Origin: Chloroflexota bacterium
Lineage (GTDB): Bacteria; Chloroflexota; Anaerolineae; Aggregatilineales; Phototrophicaceae
Reading direction: 5' to 3'
DNA length: 64,000 bases
NCBI GenBank assembly: GCA_028873975.1
Contig: JAPPMO010000017.1
Span: forward strand, 1 to 64,000
Part shown: positions 16,460-27,456 of the stretch, one piece after another
Numbering within the stretch: position 1 is the stretch's first letter
How the letters are laid out: each line of letters opens with the position of its first letter
Program-made: the position numbers and the translations under genes
Notes under the pieces: model-generated
Databases searched by the model: none
Told to the model about the DNA's origin: nothing
Seen by the model: only the letters and a program-made list of their open reading frames with translations

Positions 16460-17632
16460 ATGGCTGAGTTTATGGGTTTCCTGCGTCCGAACGGAGATGT
16501 CGGGATACGCAATCATCTGTTGATCTTGTCGGGAACGGTCTACGCGAACGGCGTTGTGGAACGCGTGGCGGATACGATCCACGGCGCCCTGCCAATTACG
16601 CATGCCAACGGCCGCTGCCAGGTGGCGCCGGACTTGCGCGTCACGCGGCGCTACCTGGCGGGCACGGCCATGAATCCCAACGTCGGCGGGGTTGTCATCG
16701 TCGATCATTTCAAGGAAGAGGGCATGACGGCCGAAGACTTGGCCGATGATATCGCGCCCACGGGCAAGCTGATCGCCACAGTCAATATCCGCGGCGATGG
16801 CGGCTTTATCAGCGCGATAGAAAAGGCGACCCGCTATGCGCAGGACTTCGCGCGGCGGATCAGCCTGTATCAGCGCGAGGCGGCGCCAATGAGCAAAATC
16901 CTCTTTGGTACTGAATGCGGCACCTCGGATACCACATCCGGTTTGGGCAGCAATCCTGCCAACGGGCTGGCTGGCGAAATCTTGATCGCCCAAGGCGGTC
17001 GCATGTTGATGGCGGAATGCACCGAGTGGATGGGCTGCGAAACCTGGCTGACGGAGAAAGCGGCCAGCCCGGCCGTTGCCGAAGCGATTATCGCCGGCGT
17101 CCGGCACATGGAAAGCCGCGCCCTGGCCAGCGGCGAGGACATCCGCGGTTCACAGCCCACTGGCGACAATATGGCGGGCGGCTTGACGACCATCGAAGAA
17201 AAGTCCATGGGCGCCGTTAAGAAAATCGGCGATAGCCCCATCATCGAGTATCTGGAAATCGGCGAGGCGCCGACCCGGACTGATCCCGGCAATTACGTCA
17301 TGTACGGACCGGGCATGGGCGCGGAAAGCATCAGCAGCATGGCGGCCGCCGGCTGCCAGGTGCTGACCTTCTGCACCGGCGGCGGGCATACCTCCAACCA
17401 TCCCGTCATGCCGACGATCAAAGTGACCGCCAACCGTCAATCATTTGAGTTGATGCGCGACACGGTCGATGTCGACGTCAGTGGCGTTTTTCGTGACGAG
17501 ATCACTTTGGCGGAAGCCGGACAGATTGTCTACGATGAGCTGGAGCGGGTCTGCAACGGCTATCTGACCAAGTCCGAGGCGCTGCGCGATAACAATAGTT
17601 TCGCGATTCATCGGGTGGGACCCAGTATTTAG
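16460..17632 (+). CDS. UxaA/SuyB-type large subunit (altronate/galactarate dehydratase family)
   Basis: A 390-residue catalytic subunit of the UxaA family. FMGFLRPNGDVGIRNHLLIL at the N-terminus and the iron-ligand region FGTECGTSDTTSGLGSNPA are diagnostic, followed by FCTGGGHTSNHPVMPTIKVT. Partners in this family dehydrate altronate or galactarate, or release sulfite from sulfolactate (SuyAB). The separate small subunit is the SuyAB-like or archaeal-type arrangement. The ATG at 16460 has AGGAG nine bases before it; the in-frame ATG at 16454 is too close. No other sulfonate or uronate gene is adjacent, so the substrate is undetermined. Confidence 0.88.
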   Translation: MAEFMGFLRPNGDVGIRNHLLILSGTVYANGVVERVADTIHGALPITHANGRCQVAPDLRVTRRYLAGTAMNPNVGGVVIVDHFKEEGMTAEDLADDIAPTGKLIATVNIRGDGGFISAIEKATRYAQDFARRISLYQREAAPMSKILFGTECGTSDTTSGLGSNPANGLAGEILIAQGGRMLMAECTEWMGCETWLTEKAASPAVAEAIIAGVRHMESRALASGEDIRGSQPTGDNMAGGLTTIEEKSMGAVKKIGDSPIIEYLEIGEAPTRTDPGNYVMYGPGMGAESISSMAAAGCQVLTFCTGGGHTSNHPVMPTIKVTANRQSFELMRDTVDVDVSGVFRDEITLAEAGQIVYDELERVCNGYLTKSEALRDNNSFAIHRVGPSI

Positions 17633-17730
17633 CGCCCCATCCCCCCACAAGGGCAGAGCAATCGCATCACATCGCGCATTCGCAGAATGGTCAAGAAATC
17701 AAACCATAATCTAACTATAGAAGACACAGA

Positions 17731-17796
17731 AGTAAGTCCAACAAAGAAATGCAACAAATTGTAAGGTCAATGTAGGGGCGAGCCTTGGCTCGCCCA
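17731..17796. repeat. Partial MITE-like element, copy 1
   Basis: 17748-17796 matches 34961-35009 exactly over 49 bp, and 17731-17754 is the exact reverse complement of 35072-35095 (24 bp). The core has a perfect 9-bp stem (GGGCGAGCC at 17776-17784 with GGCTCGCCC at 17787-17795) and a 2-nt loop. This copy keeps the left end and lacks the right inverted end. Confidence 0.85.
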
Positions 17797-17847
17797 CCGT
17801 TTCGCTTAGGTTTTGCGGGGGGAGCCATTCCAAGGATCAGAATACCC

Positions 17848-19110
17848 ATGAAGTTACAGATTCCCTACGGTAATGGGAAAGCTAGTGCTGAACTACCAGA
17901 GGGTTACGCGGTTGAGTTTGTATTGCCGCGGGCACAACCAGCGGCCGCTGACCCGGCGGCTGCTGTTATGGGGGCGGTTTATAATCCGCTTGGCGATGTT
18001 GCGCCGCCGCGCGCCGGGCAAACAGTCGCCATCGCCATCAATGACAAGACGCGTCCCGTGCCGCATGAACATTTGCTGCCGCCAGTTTTGGCTGGGATGC
18101 GTCAGGCCGGCGTCCGCGATGAAGATCTGCTCTTTATCATCGCGACGGGGATGCACCCGCAAATGGACCCGGGGGAATTTCGGGCGATCTTGCCGGAGGA
18201 CGCGCTGGAGACCTATCGGGTCGTCTGCCACGATGCGGCTGACGAAGCGAAACTGAGGCATCTCGGCCAGACAGCGCGCGGCACGCCTGTGTACATCAAC
18301 AGCGATTACATGAACGCTGATTACCGCATCGCGATCGGCAACATTGAGCCGCATCAGTTTCAGGGTTTCTCCGGCGGCGTCAAAAGCGCGGCCATCGGCT
18401 TGGCCGGCGCGCGGACGATCAATCACAACCATGCCATGATGAGCCATCCCATGGCAAAGCTGGGCGAGTATGACGAAAATCCGGCCCGGCAGGATGTGGA
18501 AGAGATCGGCCGCATGATTGGCATCGACTTCGCCGTGAATGCCATCCTCGATACGGAAAAGCGGATCATCAAAGCGCTGGCCGGGGATCCCGAGGCGATC
18601 ATGCGCCAGGGAATTCCGGCAGTGTGCCGGATTGCGCAGGCGCCAGTGGCGGCGCCATTCGATTTGATGATCGCGTCGCCGGGCGGTCATCCCAAGGATA
18701 TCAACATTTATCAGTCGCAAAAGGGCTTGGCGCATGCCGCGTCGGTGACAAAGACAGGCGGATCGCTGATCTTGTGCGCAGCCTGTCCGGGGGGTAGCGG
18801 CAGCGCGGACTATGAAAGCTGGATGATGCAGCCGGGGATTCGCAGCCATCAGGATGTTATGGCGCATTTCGCGCGCGAGGGCTTCCGCGTGGGACGGCAT
18901 AAGGCATTCCAAGTCTCGCGCGATGCGGCGCGGGTTCATACCACATTGGTGTCCGAGTTGGATGATGAGTTTGTGCGGAAACTCTTGCTGGAGCCGGGGG
19001 CGGATTTGCAGAGTGCGATTGACCGCGCGCTGGAGCAGTTGCCGAGGGAAGCGCGGATTGGGGTGATGCCGGCGGCGAATGCGACGATGCCGGTGATGCT
19101 AGAAGGATAG
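17848..19110 (+). CDS. larA: Lactate racemase family protein (LarA, nickel-pincer enzyme)
   Basis: A 420-residue LarA/DUF2088 protein. Residues that in LarA bind the nickel pincer nucleotide or act in catalysis are present: the His of ATGMHP (about H103), the His of IEPHQF (about H169), the covalent-cofactor Lys of FSGGVKSA (about K179), and the His of NHNHAMM (about H195). HPKDINIYQSQKGLAHA is also conserved. LarA homologues racemise or epimerise several 2-hydroxy acids, so lactate is only one possibility. The cofactor genes larB, larC and larE are not in the window. The start is the ATG at 17848; a longer frame to 17785 would run through the repeat element. Confidence 0.88.
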   Translation: MKLQIPYGNGKASAELPEGYAVEFVLPRAQPAAADPAAAVMGAVYNPLGDVAPPRAGQTVAIAINDKTRPVPHEHLLPPVLAGMRQAGVRDEDLLFIIATGMHPQMDPGEFRAILPEDALETYRVVCHDAADEAKLRHLGQTARGTPVYINSDYMNADYRIAIGNIEPHQFQGFSGGVKSAAIGLAGARTINHNHAMMSHPMAKLGEYDENPARQDVEEIGRMIGIDFAVNAILDTEKRIIKALAGDPEAIMRQGIPAVCRIAQAPVAAPFDLMIASPGGHPKDINIYQSQKGLAHAASVTKTGGSLILCAACPGGSGSADYESWMMQPGIRSHQDVMAHFAREGFRVGRHKAFQVSRDAARVHTTLVSELDDEFVRKLLLEPGADLQSAIDRALEQLPREARIGVMPAANATMPVMLEG

Positions 19111-19119
19111 GAGAATTTG

Positions 19120-19570
19120 GTGGCTGATGCTGAATTGTCGCAGGCCGAAGCTGATGCGCTGTTGGGGATGGAGAAGCATCGTTTGAGCGACGACAAGATA
19201 CCATTCCCTGCACCTGGACAGAATATAACTGTTGAGTTGCGTTCGACTGACAAACGCGAGGAGTCCCTGCTAGATGTTTGGCGCAGCGTCAAGAACCCGC
19301 GCAGAGCCAGATTCCAAATCCGCGCGAGACGAAATGTTGTTTTGGCTCGCATTGACCTCGGTGGCGCGTCTCATCGTAACCGCGAGAGCGAAGAGGACAT
19401 TCCAGCGCCACATCTGCAACCTCTACCGAGAAGACTGGGGAGACAACTGGGCAGGTCCAGCTCCATCTGAGCATTTTACTGCGCTGGACGATTATCATAG
19501 GACTTTGAAGGACTTTATAGTTTACTGTAACATAACGGTTGCGCCAAAGTTTCAATGGGAACTGCTGTAA
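19120..19570 (+). pseudogene. DUF6978-like gene disrupted by a +1 frameshift
   Basis: A GTG at 19120 with TAGGAG six bases before it starts a frame reading AELSQAEADALLGMEKHR and later LARIDLGGASHRN. It is then thrown out of frame. Removing one A from the CAA at 19417-19419 joins it to a second frame giving PHLHLYREDWGDNWAGPAP and a C-terminus that reaches the TAA at 19568-19570. The joined product (about 150 residues) fits what I remember of DUF6978, which commonly precedes DUF1828 genes. Either the gene is a recent pseudogene or the base is a sequencing error. Its stop overlaps the start of the DUF1828 gene by one base. Confidence 0.72.
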
Positions 19571-20340
19571 TGATGGCAGAGTATCACGACCTTAAAGAGC
19601 GATACTTTTCCTGGCTCAAGGAAAAGACATTGCTTCAAAAGATCGAAGACTGGGTAGAAGTAACGACGCCCTTTCTTGATCGTCACAATGACTATATGCA
19701 AATCTACGTTCGGCGCTCTGAAACGGGATACCTGCTGTCAGATGACGGCTACACTATCAGCGATCTTGAAATGTGCGGTTGCCATCTGAACACGCCTAGA
19801 CGGCAGAGCCTTCTAGCGAAAACGTTGAGAGGTTTTGGAGTGCAACGGGACGAGAAGAGTAACGAACTCTACGTCAACGCTAGCGACGCGAACTTCCCCC
19901 TGCGCAAGCATAATCTTATTCAAGCCATGCTCGCCGTCAACGGCCTCTTTTATCTGGCGAGCCCCCATATTCGCAGCTTCTTCCTAGAAGACGTCGAGTC
20001 GTGGCTGGAAGCTGCCAACATTCGTTTTACGCCGAGTCTGAAATTTACTGGCGCGAGTGGGTTAGATCACCAATTTCATTTCGTAATTCCCAAGTCAACG
20101 CTTCAGCCGGAGCGCATTCTGCTAGGGATCAATCGACCCGACCGAAGCAACGTCGAGCGTACGTTATTTGCTTGGGGGGATACCAAAGATAATCGCTCGC
20201 TCGGATCACGCGCTTATGCCATCCTCAATGACCAGGAAAAACCTTTTGCGGACAGTTTATCAAACGCATACAGAAATAGCGGGGTTGTTCCCGTCCCCTG
20301 GTCACAGCGCGAATCCGTGCGCGAAGAACTCTCCGCCTGA
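19570..20340 (+). CDS. DUF1828/DUF1829 protein
   Basis: A 256-residue protein with an N-terminal DUF1828-like domain (VTTPFLDRHNDYMQIYVRRS, GYLLSDDGYTISDLEMCG) and a C-terminal DUF1829-like part (SLKFTGASGLDHQFHFVIPK). These families occur on prophages and in defence-type islands, usually next to a DUF6978 gene as here. The start is the ATG at 19570 in a TAATG overlap with the upstream gene; ATG 19573 is also possible. The molecular function is unknown. Codon use is somewhat more A+T-rich than the flanking metabolic genes. Confidence 0.78.
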   Translation: MMAEYHDLKERYFSWLKEKTLLQKIEDWVEVTTPFLDRHNDYMQIYVRRSETGYLLSDDGYTISDLEMCGCHLNTPRRQSLLAKTLRGFGVQRDEKSNELYVNASDANFPLRKHNLIQAMLAVNGLFYLASPHIRSFFLEDVESWLEAANIRFTPSLKFTGASGLDHQFHFVIPKSTLQPERILLGINRPDRSNVERTLFAWGDTKDNRSLGSRAYAILNDQEKPFADSLSNAYRNSGVVPVPWSQRESVREELSA

Positions 20341-20343
20341 TTG

Positions 20344-21546
20344 ATGACCCTCAGCGCCGCGCGCGTCGTCATCGTCTGTTTCTTCTCACTCTGCATCATC
20401 TTCGGCATTCGCTTGTCCTTTTCGGTGTTCTTCGCCGAGTTCGTCTCTGCCGAGGGCTGGAGCAACGAGGCGGCGGCAACTGTATTCAGCCTCAACATGT
20501 TTGTCTTCGCGTTGACGGCGCCCTTCGCTGGCATGGCGCTGGATCGCTATGGTCCGCGGCTGGTTTTCGGCGTGGGCGTTCTGATGCTGGCTGCCGGATT
20601 GTGGTTGAGCAGCCGCGCTGATTCGCTGAACGATCTCCTGCTGGGGTATGGTCTCATTGGCGGGTTCGGCTTGGGGATCACGGGCTTGGGTCCCGTGGCC
20701 TCGGTTATCGCCGGCTGGACGGGTCCGGCGCGGCGCGGACGCGCCATCGGCGTCGCCTTTGCCGGCACTGGCCTGGGCTCGCTGGTTTTCGTCCCCTTGG
20801 CGAATCTGCTGATCGAGCAGTTCGCCTGGCGCAGCGCCTACCTAGTCCTGGCGCTGATATGCGCTTTCATCTTGTTGCCGTTGATGGTTATCGGGTTAAG
20901 ACGTCCGCCGGCGCGGCCGGTAGATCACAAGGTCCGCGCGTCATCCGCTCCGGTATGGGGATCCCTGCTGCGGAACCCGGCCTTCTGGGCGCTGATGATT
21001 GCCGGGCTGACTGCCTTGGGTCCCGTGCGTAGCTTAACAGTACACCAGGTTGCTTATATGGAATCATTCGGCGTGATGCGGGAGACGGCGGCGAATGTAG
21101 TGGGCCTGGCGGGTTTCCTGACGACTTTTTCCTTCATCGGCTTGGGCTGGGTATCGGACCGTTTTGGTCGCATGGCCGCGTTCACGATTGGCGCGGCCGG
21201 GCTGATTGCCGCCGTAATGACGTTGCTGCTCTTGCGCGCCGACGTCTTGCTCTCCCTACTTGTTCTCTACGCGATTTTTTACGCCCTGGGCGAGGGCGCG
21301 CGCAGCAGCCAAACGACGGCATTGGCCAGCGACGTCTTTCACAAGCAAGGCTTGGGTCTGATCAACGGCTTGGTCGGCGGCATGTTTGGGCTGGGCGCGG
21401 CGCTGGGTCCCTGGATGGTCGGACGCCTGCGAGATGAGAGCGGAACTTATGACGGCGGGTTATTGATGATTGTGGCGATGGTCTTGGCGTCCATGCTGGC
21501 CTTCGGATACATCGTGTGGCAATCCGGCAAGTCCGCGCGCGTCTAA
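20344..21546 (+). CDS. MFS transporter
   Basis: A 400-residue major facilitator with about 12 hydrophobic segments. The family loop between segments 2 and 3 is GMALDRYGPRLVFGVG, and its repeat in the second half is GWVSDRFGRMAAFTIG. The general pattern (SVFFAEFVSAEGWSNEAAA after segment 1) resembles the monocarboxylate/oxalate-formate antiporter groups. It starts at ATG 20344, directly after the DUF1828 stop at 20340. The distance suggests co-transcription, but the functions look unrelated. Substrate unknown, possibly a small carboxylate given the malate synthase that converges on it. Confidence 0.85.
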   Translation: MTLSAARVVIVCFFSLCIIFGIRLSFSVFFAEFVSAEGWSNEAAATVFSLNMFVFALTAPFAGMALDRYGPRLVFGVGVLMLAAGLWLSSRADSLNDLLLGYGLIGGFGLGITGLGPVASVIAGWTGPARRGRAIGVAFAGTGLGSLVFVPLANLLIEQFAWRSAYLVLALICAFILLPLMVIGLRRPPARPVDHKVRASSAPVWGSLLRNPAFWALMIAGLTALGPVRSLTVHQVAYMESFGVMRETAANVVGLAGFLTTFSFIGLGWVSDRFGRMAAFTIGAAGLIAAVMTLLLLRADVLLSLLVLYAIFYALGEGARSSQTTALASDVFHKQGLGLINGLVGGMFGLGAALGPWMVGRLRDESGTYDGGLLMIVAMVLASMLAFGYIVWQSGKSARV

Positions 21547-21594
21547 GCGCGGCGGAACGATTCTGCGAGCTCTTGGTGTTTTCTGGCATTTTCA

Positions 21595-21615
21595 GGGCGA
21601 CCCGGCTGGTCACCC
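21595..21615 (-). terminator. Candidate terminator hairpin after malate synthase
   Basis: On the minus strand GGGTGACC pairs with GGTCGCCC (8 bp with one G-U) around a 5-nt loop, in the 95-bp gap between the converging MFS and malate synthase genes. No strong U-tract follows. Confidence 0.35.
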
Positions 21616-21641
21616 TTACAGTTCCTGTTTTGGTAGACTGT

Positions 21642-23240
<1,599 letters not shown>

Positions 23241-23283
23241 TGTTTCTGTATCCTATCAGATGAAGTTTCTTCTGACCTAAAGT

Positions 23284-23868
23284 TCATGCGAGAAGATGCG
23301 CATATTGCCGCAATCCAGCGACAGTAACTACAAGGCTGTATTTTGTCAGATTCAAGAGATATTGTTCCACTGTGTAAGGCGGATTCTTTTTTCCGACGCG
23401 CGCGGTACGAACAGCAGAACAGAAAGTACCCGGTTCGAGATCCAAATGGTGGGCTAGGAAATCATCAGGCCGCTGAGCCTCAAGTCCAAAGTTCTTCAAT
23501 ACATCCTTCGGAAAGTCACCAAGGTCATTTGTCACAATTACGTCGCATTGACCAACGATTGCCGCAGCAACAACGTGGCGGTCGTCGGGGTCTTTCTCCA
23601 GTGGAATACATTCTATTAGATTCTCATATCCGGTAACCATTGCGCTGGGAATTGCATTAACCATCAAGTCACGGGTTCTTTCTAGGTTGACGAGCTCTAG
23701 ATCGGGCCGATTTCTCAAAACTGCTTTGAGCCACTCCCTCTGCACGTCCGCTGACCACTTCGCACGGTACATCTTCGCTAGGGCAACCTCCATGCAGATA
23801 TCGCGGATTGCTGCAGAGTAGAGCACGTTTGCATCTAGGAAAGCGGTATAACGGCTCCTAGAGATCAT
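23284..23868 (-). CDS. PIN-domain toxin
   Basis: A 194-residue PIN-domain nuclease. The acidic triad positions are FLDANVLYSAAI (first Asp), the middle acidic ENLIECIPLEKDPDDRHVVAAA, and VIVTNDLGDFP (C-terminal Asp pair). PIN toxins cleave RNA and are neutralised by a partner encoded upstream. Here the upstream gene overlaps by 11 bp and encodes an HTH protein, the usual coupled arrangement. It is longer than typical VapC (about 130 residues), carrying an extra C-terminal helical tail from about residue 140 (FCSAVRTARVGKKNPPYTVE), as in the PIN_3-type group. Confidence 0.88.
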   Translation of the reverse strand: MISRSRYTAFLDANVLYSAAIRDICMEVALAKMYRAKWSADVQREWLKAVLRNRPDLELVNLERTRDLMVNAIPSAMVTGYENLIECIPLEKDPDDRHVVAAAIVGQCDVIVTNDLGDFPKDVLKNFGLEAQRPDDFLAHHLDLEPGTFCSAVRTARVGKKNPPYTVEQYLLNLTKYSLVVTVAGLRQYAHLLA

Positions 23869-24310
23869 AGAGACCTAATTCTTCTGACAGAGCCACCAAT
23901 TCATCCATCGCTGCGCGGCTTTGTCTTGCTGATTTCTCCTTATAAGCCATCAAGTCTTCCATCGTAATGCGTCGATGTGTGCCAACCTTACGAAAGCGAA
24001 TCTTTCCCGATTCCAGTAGCTTGATGAGATAGGGTCGCGAGACGTTTAATATGTCTGCCGCTTCCATTGTCGTGAGTTCCGTATGATGTGGAATCATAGT
24101 TATACTGTGACCATCCGCCATTGCCTCCAATATGTCCTTGAGCAGTGCTACTGCTCCCGCAGGCAAAATGAGAGGTTCTTGGTCTTCAGCCTCAACAATA
24201 CGCACTTGAAGCGGCTTATGTGCCCGAACGAACGGCACAATTCTCGCAGTGGCCTCTCGTGCGATTTGCGAGTCCTGTACGTTCGGCGGTGGATGTAATT
24301 GAGCAAGCAT
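23858..24310 (-). CDS. Excisionase-type HTH antitoxin
   Basis: A 150-residue partner of the PIN gene. Its middle region TTMEAADILNVSRPYLIKLL followed by RKVGTHRRITMEDLMAYKE is a MerR/excisionase (HTH_17) DNA-binding domain, about residues 80-130. The preceding segment QEPLILPAGAVALLKDILEA is common in this antitoxin family. The start is the ATG at 24310, which has GGGAG at the right distance; ATG 24316 and a longer frame to 24349 lack proper spacing. It probably represses its own promoter through the iterated box at 24351-24377. Confidence 0.85.
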   Translation of the reverse strand: MLAQLHPPPNVQDSQIAREATARIVPFVRAHKPLQVRIVEAEDQEPLILPAGAVALLKDILEAMADGHSITMIPHHTELTTMEAADILNVSRPYLIKLLESGKIRFRKVGTHRRITMEDLMAYKEKSARQSRAAMDELVALSEELGLYDL

Positions 24311-24350
24311 TTTCATTCTCCCGCTAATCGTAAATACAGTAAACCACACA

Positions 24351-24377
24351 AACGCAATAAACGCAATAAGCGAAATA
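24351..24377. promoter_or_regulatory. Three 9-bp iterons upstream of the toxin-antitoxin operon
   Basis: AACGCAATA at 24351-24359 is repeated exactly at 24360-24368 and followed by the degenerate AGCGAAATA at 24369-24377. The direct repeats lie 41 bp upstream of the antitoxin start, where an autoregulatory operator is expected. Confidence 0.45.
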
Positions 24378-24420
24378 TATGCAACGGCGCGCGCTTATTC
24401 TGCTATTGGTGAACCGGGAA

Positions 24421-27400
24421 TCACCGTGGGCGCAGAGCTGTATCCTGCAAAACGTCTTCAAACACATCCATGAACAGATCGACGTCTTCCCGCCCGAAGA
24501 CCAGCGGCGGCTTGAGTTTGAGTACGTTATGATGCGGACCTTCGGTGCTGAGCAGGATGCCGCGATCTTTCATGCGCTCGACGATGTAGGTCGCTTCCCA
24601 ATCGGCCGGCTCCAGCGTATTCGCGTCGCGAACGAGCTCAACGCCGAGGAAAAGTCCCGATCCGCGCGCCTGGCCGATGATCGGGTTCTCGCTTTGCAGG
24701 TCATGCAGGCGCGCCATCCAGTAGTTGCCGGTATTGAGCGCCTTGCGCTGCAGCTCCTCATCGGCGATGATGTTCAGAACTTCCAAGCCGATGGCGCAAG
24801 CGACCGGATTGCCGCCGAAGGTGTTGAAGTATTCCATGCCGTTGTTGAAGGCGGCGGCGATGGCCTGTGTGGTGATGACGGCGCCCAGCGGGTATCCATT
24901 GGCGATGGGCTTGCCCATAGTGACGATATCGGGCAGGACGCCGCTCAATTCGAAGGACCAGAAGTGGCTGCCGACGCGGCCGAAGCCGGTTTGCGCCTCG
25001 TCGGCGACGCAAAGGCCCCCGGCATCACGCGCGACGCGATAGGCGCGTTTGAGATATTCAGCCGGCAGCGGCATTTGACCGCCACAGCCCATGATGCCTT
25101 CGGCAAAAAAGGCGGCCAGTTGACCGCCGCGGGCTTGGATCGCCGCGACTTTTTCGCTCACGGAGCGGGAATAGAATTCACCGGACTTGGGATCGTAGCC
25201 TCGGACCGCGCCTCGATAGCCATCGGGCATGGTCGCGACTTGGACATGATCGGGCTTGCCGCGTCCGCCAGGTCCATTGAATTTGTAGGGACTGATGTCG
25301 ATCAGCGCTGTGGTATGGCCGTGATAGGCCTGGTCAATGACGATGACGTCGCCCCCGCCGGTGTAGGCGCTGGCCAGGCGCAGCGCCAGTTCATTGGCTT
25401 CGCTGCCGCTATTGACGAAGAAACAGACCGAAAGCGGATCGGGCAAGGTCGCGGCAAGCGCCTCGGCGTATGTCAAGATGGTCTCGTGCAGATAGCGGGT
25501 ATTGGTATTCAGAATCGCTGTCTGATCCTGCGCTGCCGCCACGATACGCGGATGATTGTGCCCGACATGCGGCACGTTGTTGACGCAATCGAGGTAGCGC
25601 TGCCCCTCGTGGTCGTAGAGGTATTGCATGAATCCGCCTTCGATCTGCAGTGGGTCTTGGTAGGAAAGGCTCAGCGCGGGATTCAACGAAGCGCTGCGGC
25701 GTTTCAAGAGCTCCCCCGATGACGGTCTCTCGGGCGCGGCGGTTTGAAACGGCAGTTGCAGAATCAGGTTGGGATCGGGCGACAGTGATGTATAGAGTCG
25801 GCGCAGCTTGGGGGAGCAGACCCCGGGAAAATTGTCTTCCCCCAGCAAGTCGATGATGATCTGAAAGTGCAAATGCGGGCTCCAGTTGCCGTTGCGCGGA
25901 TAGTCGCCGATATGCCCCAGCAGGTCGCCGGCTGATACCGTTTGCCCCGGTTCCCAACGCTCGAGCGCCCCGGGAGACAGATGCCCGTACAGCGTGAAGA
26001 AACACAGATCCGCAGTTGGCTGATGTTTCAGTATCAGCGTGGGTCCGAAGTCTTGCTCGCTCTTGTGTTCCCGCACGCTGTGGATCATACCGGGCAAAGG
26101 CGCGTAAACGGGCGAATCGGCCCGCGCGAAGAGATCGACGCCCAAGTGGATCGCCCGGCGTTCGTGGTGGTCGACGGCGAACATGTCTTGCAGGTAAATC
26201 GGACGCGCTTCGTTGTAACGCCCGATGCCGATTCTGTGGCCGAGCTGCGCCCGCAAAGGCTCGGCGTAAGCGGCCGGGTCGGCCAGATCCCTCACCCGCG
26301 CCAAGAGCCGGCTGCTCATACCCAAGTCCAGTAAAGCGCTATTTTCCGTGTTGAGAGGAAAACCGAGAATCGGCGCGAATGACTGTCTCCGCAGCCAGTC
26401 TTGAATTTCTTCGCTCCTGGGGCAGGCGGAAAAGCCACAAGCGTCGCGGAAGAGATAATGCGCGTAATGCGGATGCAGGCCCCTCAATTTTTCCAGCAGA
26501 TCCCAAGCGCCGCTTTCGCTGACGCTCAGGTGGCGGTTCTCCGGCTCGTTCTTTTGTTGATGCCAGGAGATGCAGACGCTGAGGCAGAGTCTAGCGGCGA
26601 TCAGTGGGAAGAGCGCGCGGATCTCGGTTTCGCTAAGCGGAAAGACGCGGTGATAGGCGGCGATGACCGGCAGCGCTTTTTCCACGGGGCGCGGCGCATG
26701 CATCATGATGTATGCCAGCGCGACGGCCAGGTCCGTTACGGTTGGGCTGTAAACCATATCACCCCAGTCGATGAAGCCGACGACACTGGCTTCATCACCC
26801 GCGGCGCGGATCAAGATGTTGGTATCATTGGCGTCGTTGTAGACGAAGCTGCCCCGCAGGCCGGGGAGTATCGGCAGCACCTCGTCCCGGTATCGCTGCA
26901 GGAAATAGCCGAGGATGGCTTTTCTCGCTGGCGGCAGGTCCCGCCCGTATCGCGCTACCTCTTTGAAATTGCGGATGTTCCAGCGGTAGGCTTGCCGTTT
27001 TTCGTCGTGATCGAAGGTCTGCATCCGCGCGCTGAACCGGCCAAGCTGCCGTCCGATGTCGGCGAGCAGTTCGGCCGAATGCGGGCGGAAGTCGCTGAGG
27101 GGGATGCCGTCGATATAGCTCAGCAGGCGGGCGCGGTATTCGGCGCCGTTTTGGGCTTTGATGCGGATTGTGTCGGCGCCGTCCTTTGCCGGTATCACTT
27201 CCGGGATGATGTCCATCTCCGCGCGCAAATGATGCAGAGCCTTGGTCTGCAAGTCGAGGACGCTAGCGGAGACGCTGCTGTGGGCGATCTTAAAAACGTA
27301 TTGCTCGCCGTTTGTCGCGCTTAGCTGGAAGTTGCGATCAAGCTCCGAGGGCAGCGCGTTTATTGATGTTGCTGTGATGCCGTAATGCCGCTGCAAGATG

Positions 27401-27456
27401 GCGCCGGCCTCATTGCTTGAGAAGGGCGGGCGGACGTTGGCTTCCATCGAGGACAT
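24421..27456 (-). CDS. Kinase (APH)-M23 peptidase-class III aminotransferase fusion
   Basis: One 1011-residue frame with three domains. About 1-340: aminoglycoside phosphotransferase/hydroxylysine kinase-like kinase ([14 protein letters not shown] catalytic loop, [10 protein letters not shown] metal site). About 400-560: LytM/M23 domain with intact zinc ligands, HLGVD (about H437, D441) and PHLHF (about H528, H530). About 590-1011: class III aminotransferase with the PLP lysine of [11 protein letters not shown] (about K849). The aminotransferase is closest in style to AGXT2L phospho-lyases, which act on phosphoethanolamine or phosphohydroxylysine, the products of such kinases. The kinase and lyase parts thus make chemical sense together. 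The role of the peptidase domain is unclear. The fusion type is known in other bacteria. Confidence 0.9.
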   Translation of the reverse strand: MSSMEANVRPPFSSNEAGAILQRHYGITATSINALPSELDRNFQLSATNGEQYVFKIAHSSVSASVLDLQTKALHHLRAEMDIIPEVIPAKDGADTIRIKAQNGAEYRARLLSYIDGIPLSDFRPHSAELLADIGRQLGRFSARMQTFDHDEKRQAYRWNIRNFKEVARYGRDLPPARKAILGYFLQRYRDEVLPILPGLRGSFVYNDANDTNILIRAAGDEASVVGFIDWGDMVYSPTVTDLAVALAYIMMHAPRPVEKALPVIAAYHRVFPLSETEIRALFPLIAARLCLSVCISWHQQKNEPENRHLSVSESGAWDLLEKLRGLHPHYAHYLFRDACGFSACPRSEEIQDWLRRQSFAPILGFPLNTENSALLDLGMSSRLLARVRDLADPAAYAEPLRAQLGHRIGIGRYNEARPIYLQDMFAVDHHERRAIHLGVDLFARADSPVYAPLPGMIHSVREHKSEQDFGPTLILKHQPTADLCFFTLYGHLSPGALERWEPGQTVSAGDLLGHIGDYPRNGNWSPHLHFQIIIDLLGEDNFPGVCSPKLRRLYTSLSPDPNLILQLPFQTAAPERPSSGELLKRRSASLNPALSLSYQDPLQIEGGFMQYLYDHEGQRYLDCVNNVPHVGHNHPRIVAAAQDQTAILNTNTRYLHETILTYAEALAATLPDPLSVCFFVNSGSEANELALRLASAYTGGGDVIVIDQAYHGHTTALIDISPYKFNGPGGRGKPDHVQVATMPDGYRGAVRGYDPKSGEFYSRSVSEKVAAIQARGGQLAAFFAEGIMGCGGQMPLPAEYLKRAYRVARDAGGLCVADEAQTGFGRVGSHFWSFELSGVLPDIVTMGKPIANGYPLGAVITTQAIAAAFNNGMEYFNTFGGNPVACAIGLEVLNIIADEELQRKALNTGNYWMARLHDLQSENPIIGQARGSGLFLGVELVRDANTLEPADWEATYIVERMKDRGILLSTEGPHHNVLKLKPPLVFGREDVDLFMDVFEDVLQDTALRPR

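Noticed and set aside
17776..17795. Rho-independent terminator after the UxaA-type gene
   Set aside because: The perfect hairpin lacks a T-tract and is duplicated with its flanks at 34989-35008, so it belongs to the mobile repeat.
24379..27324. Two long plus-strand frames (447 and 307 codons) opposite the fusion gene
   Set aside because: Both are antisense shadows of the kinase-M23-aminotransferase gene, in which all three domains show intact catalytic motifs.
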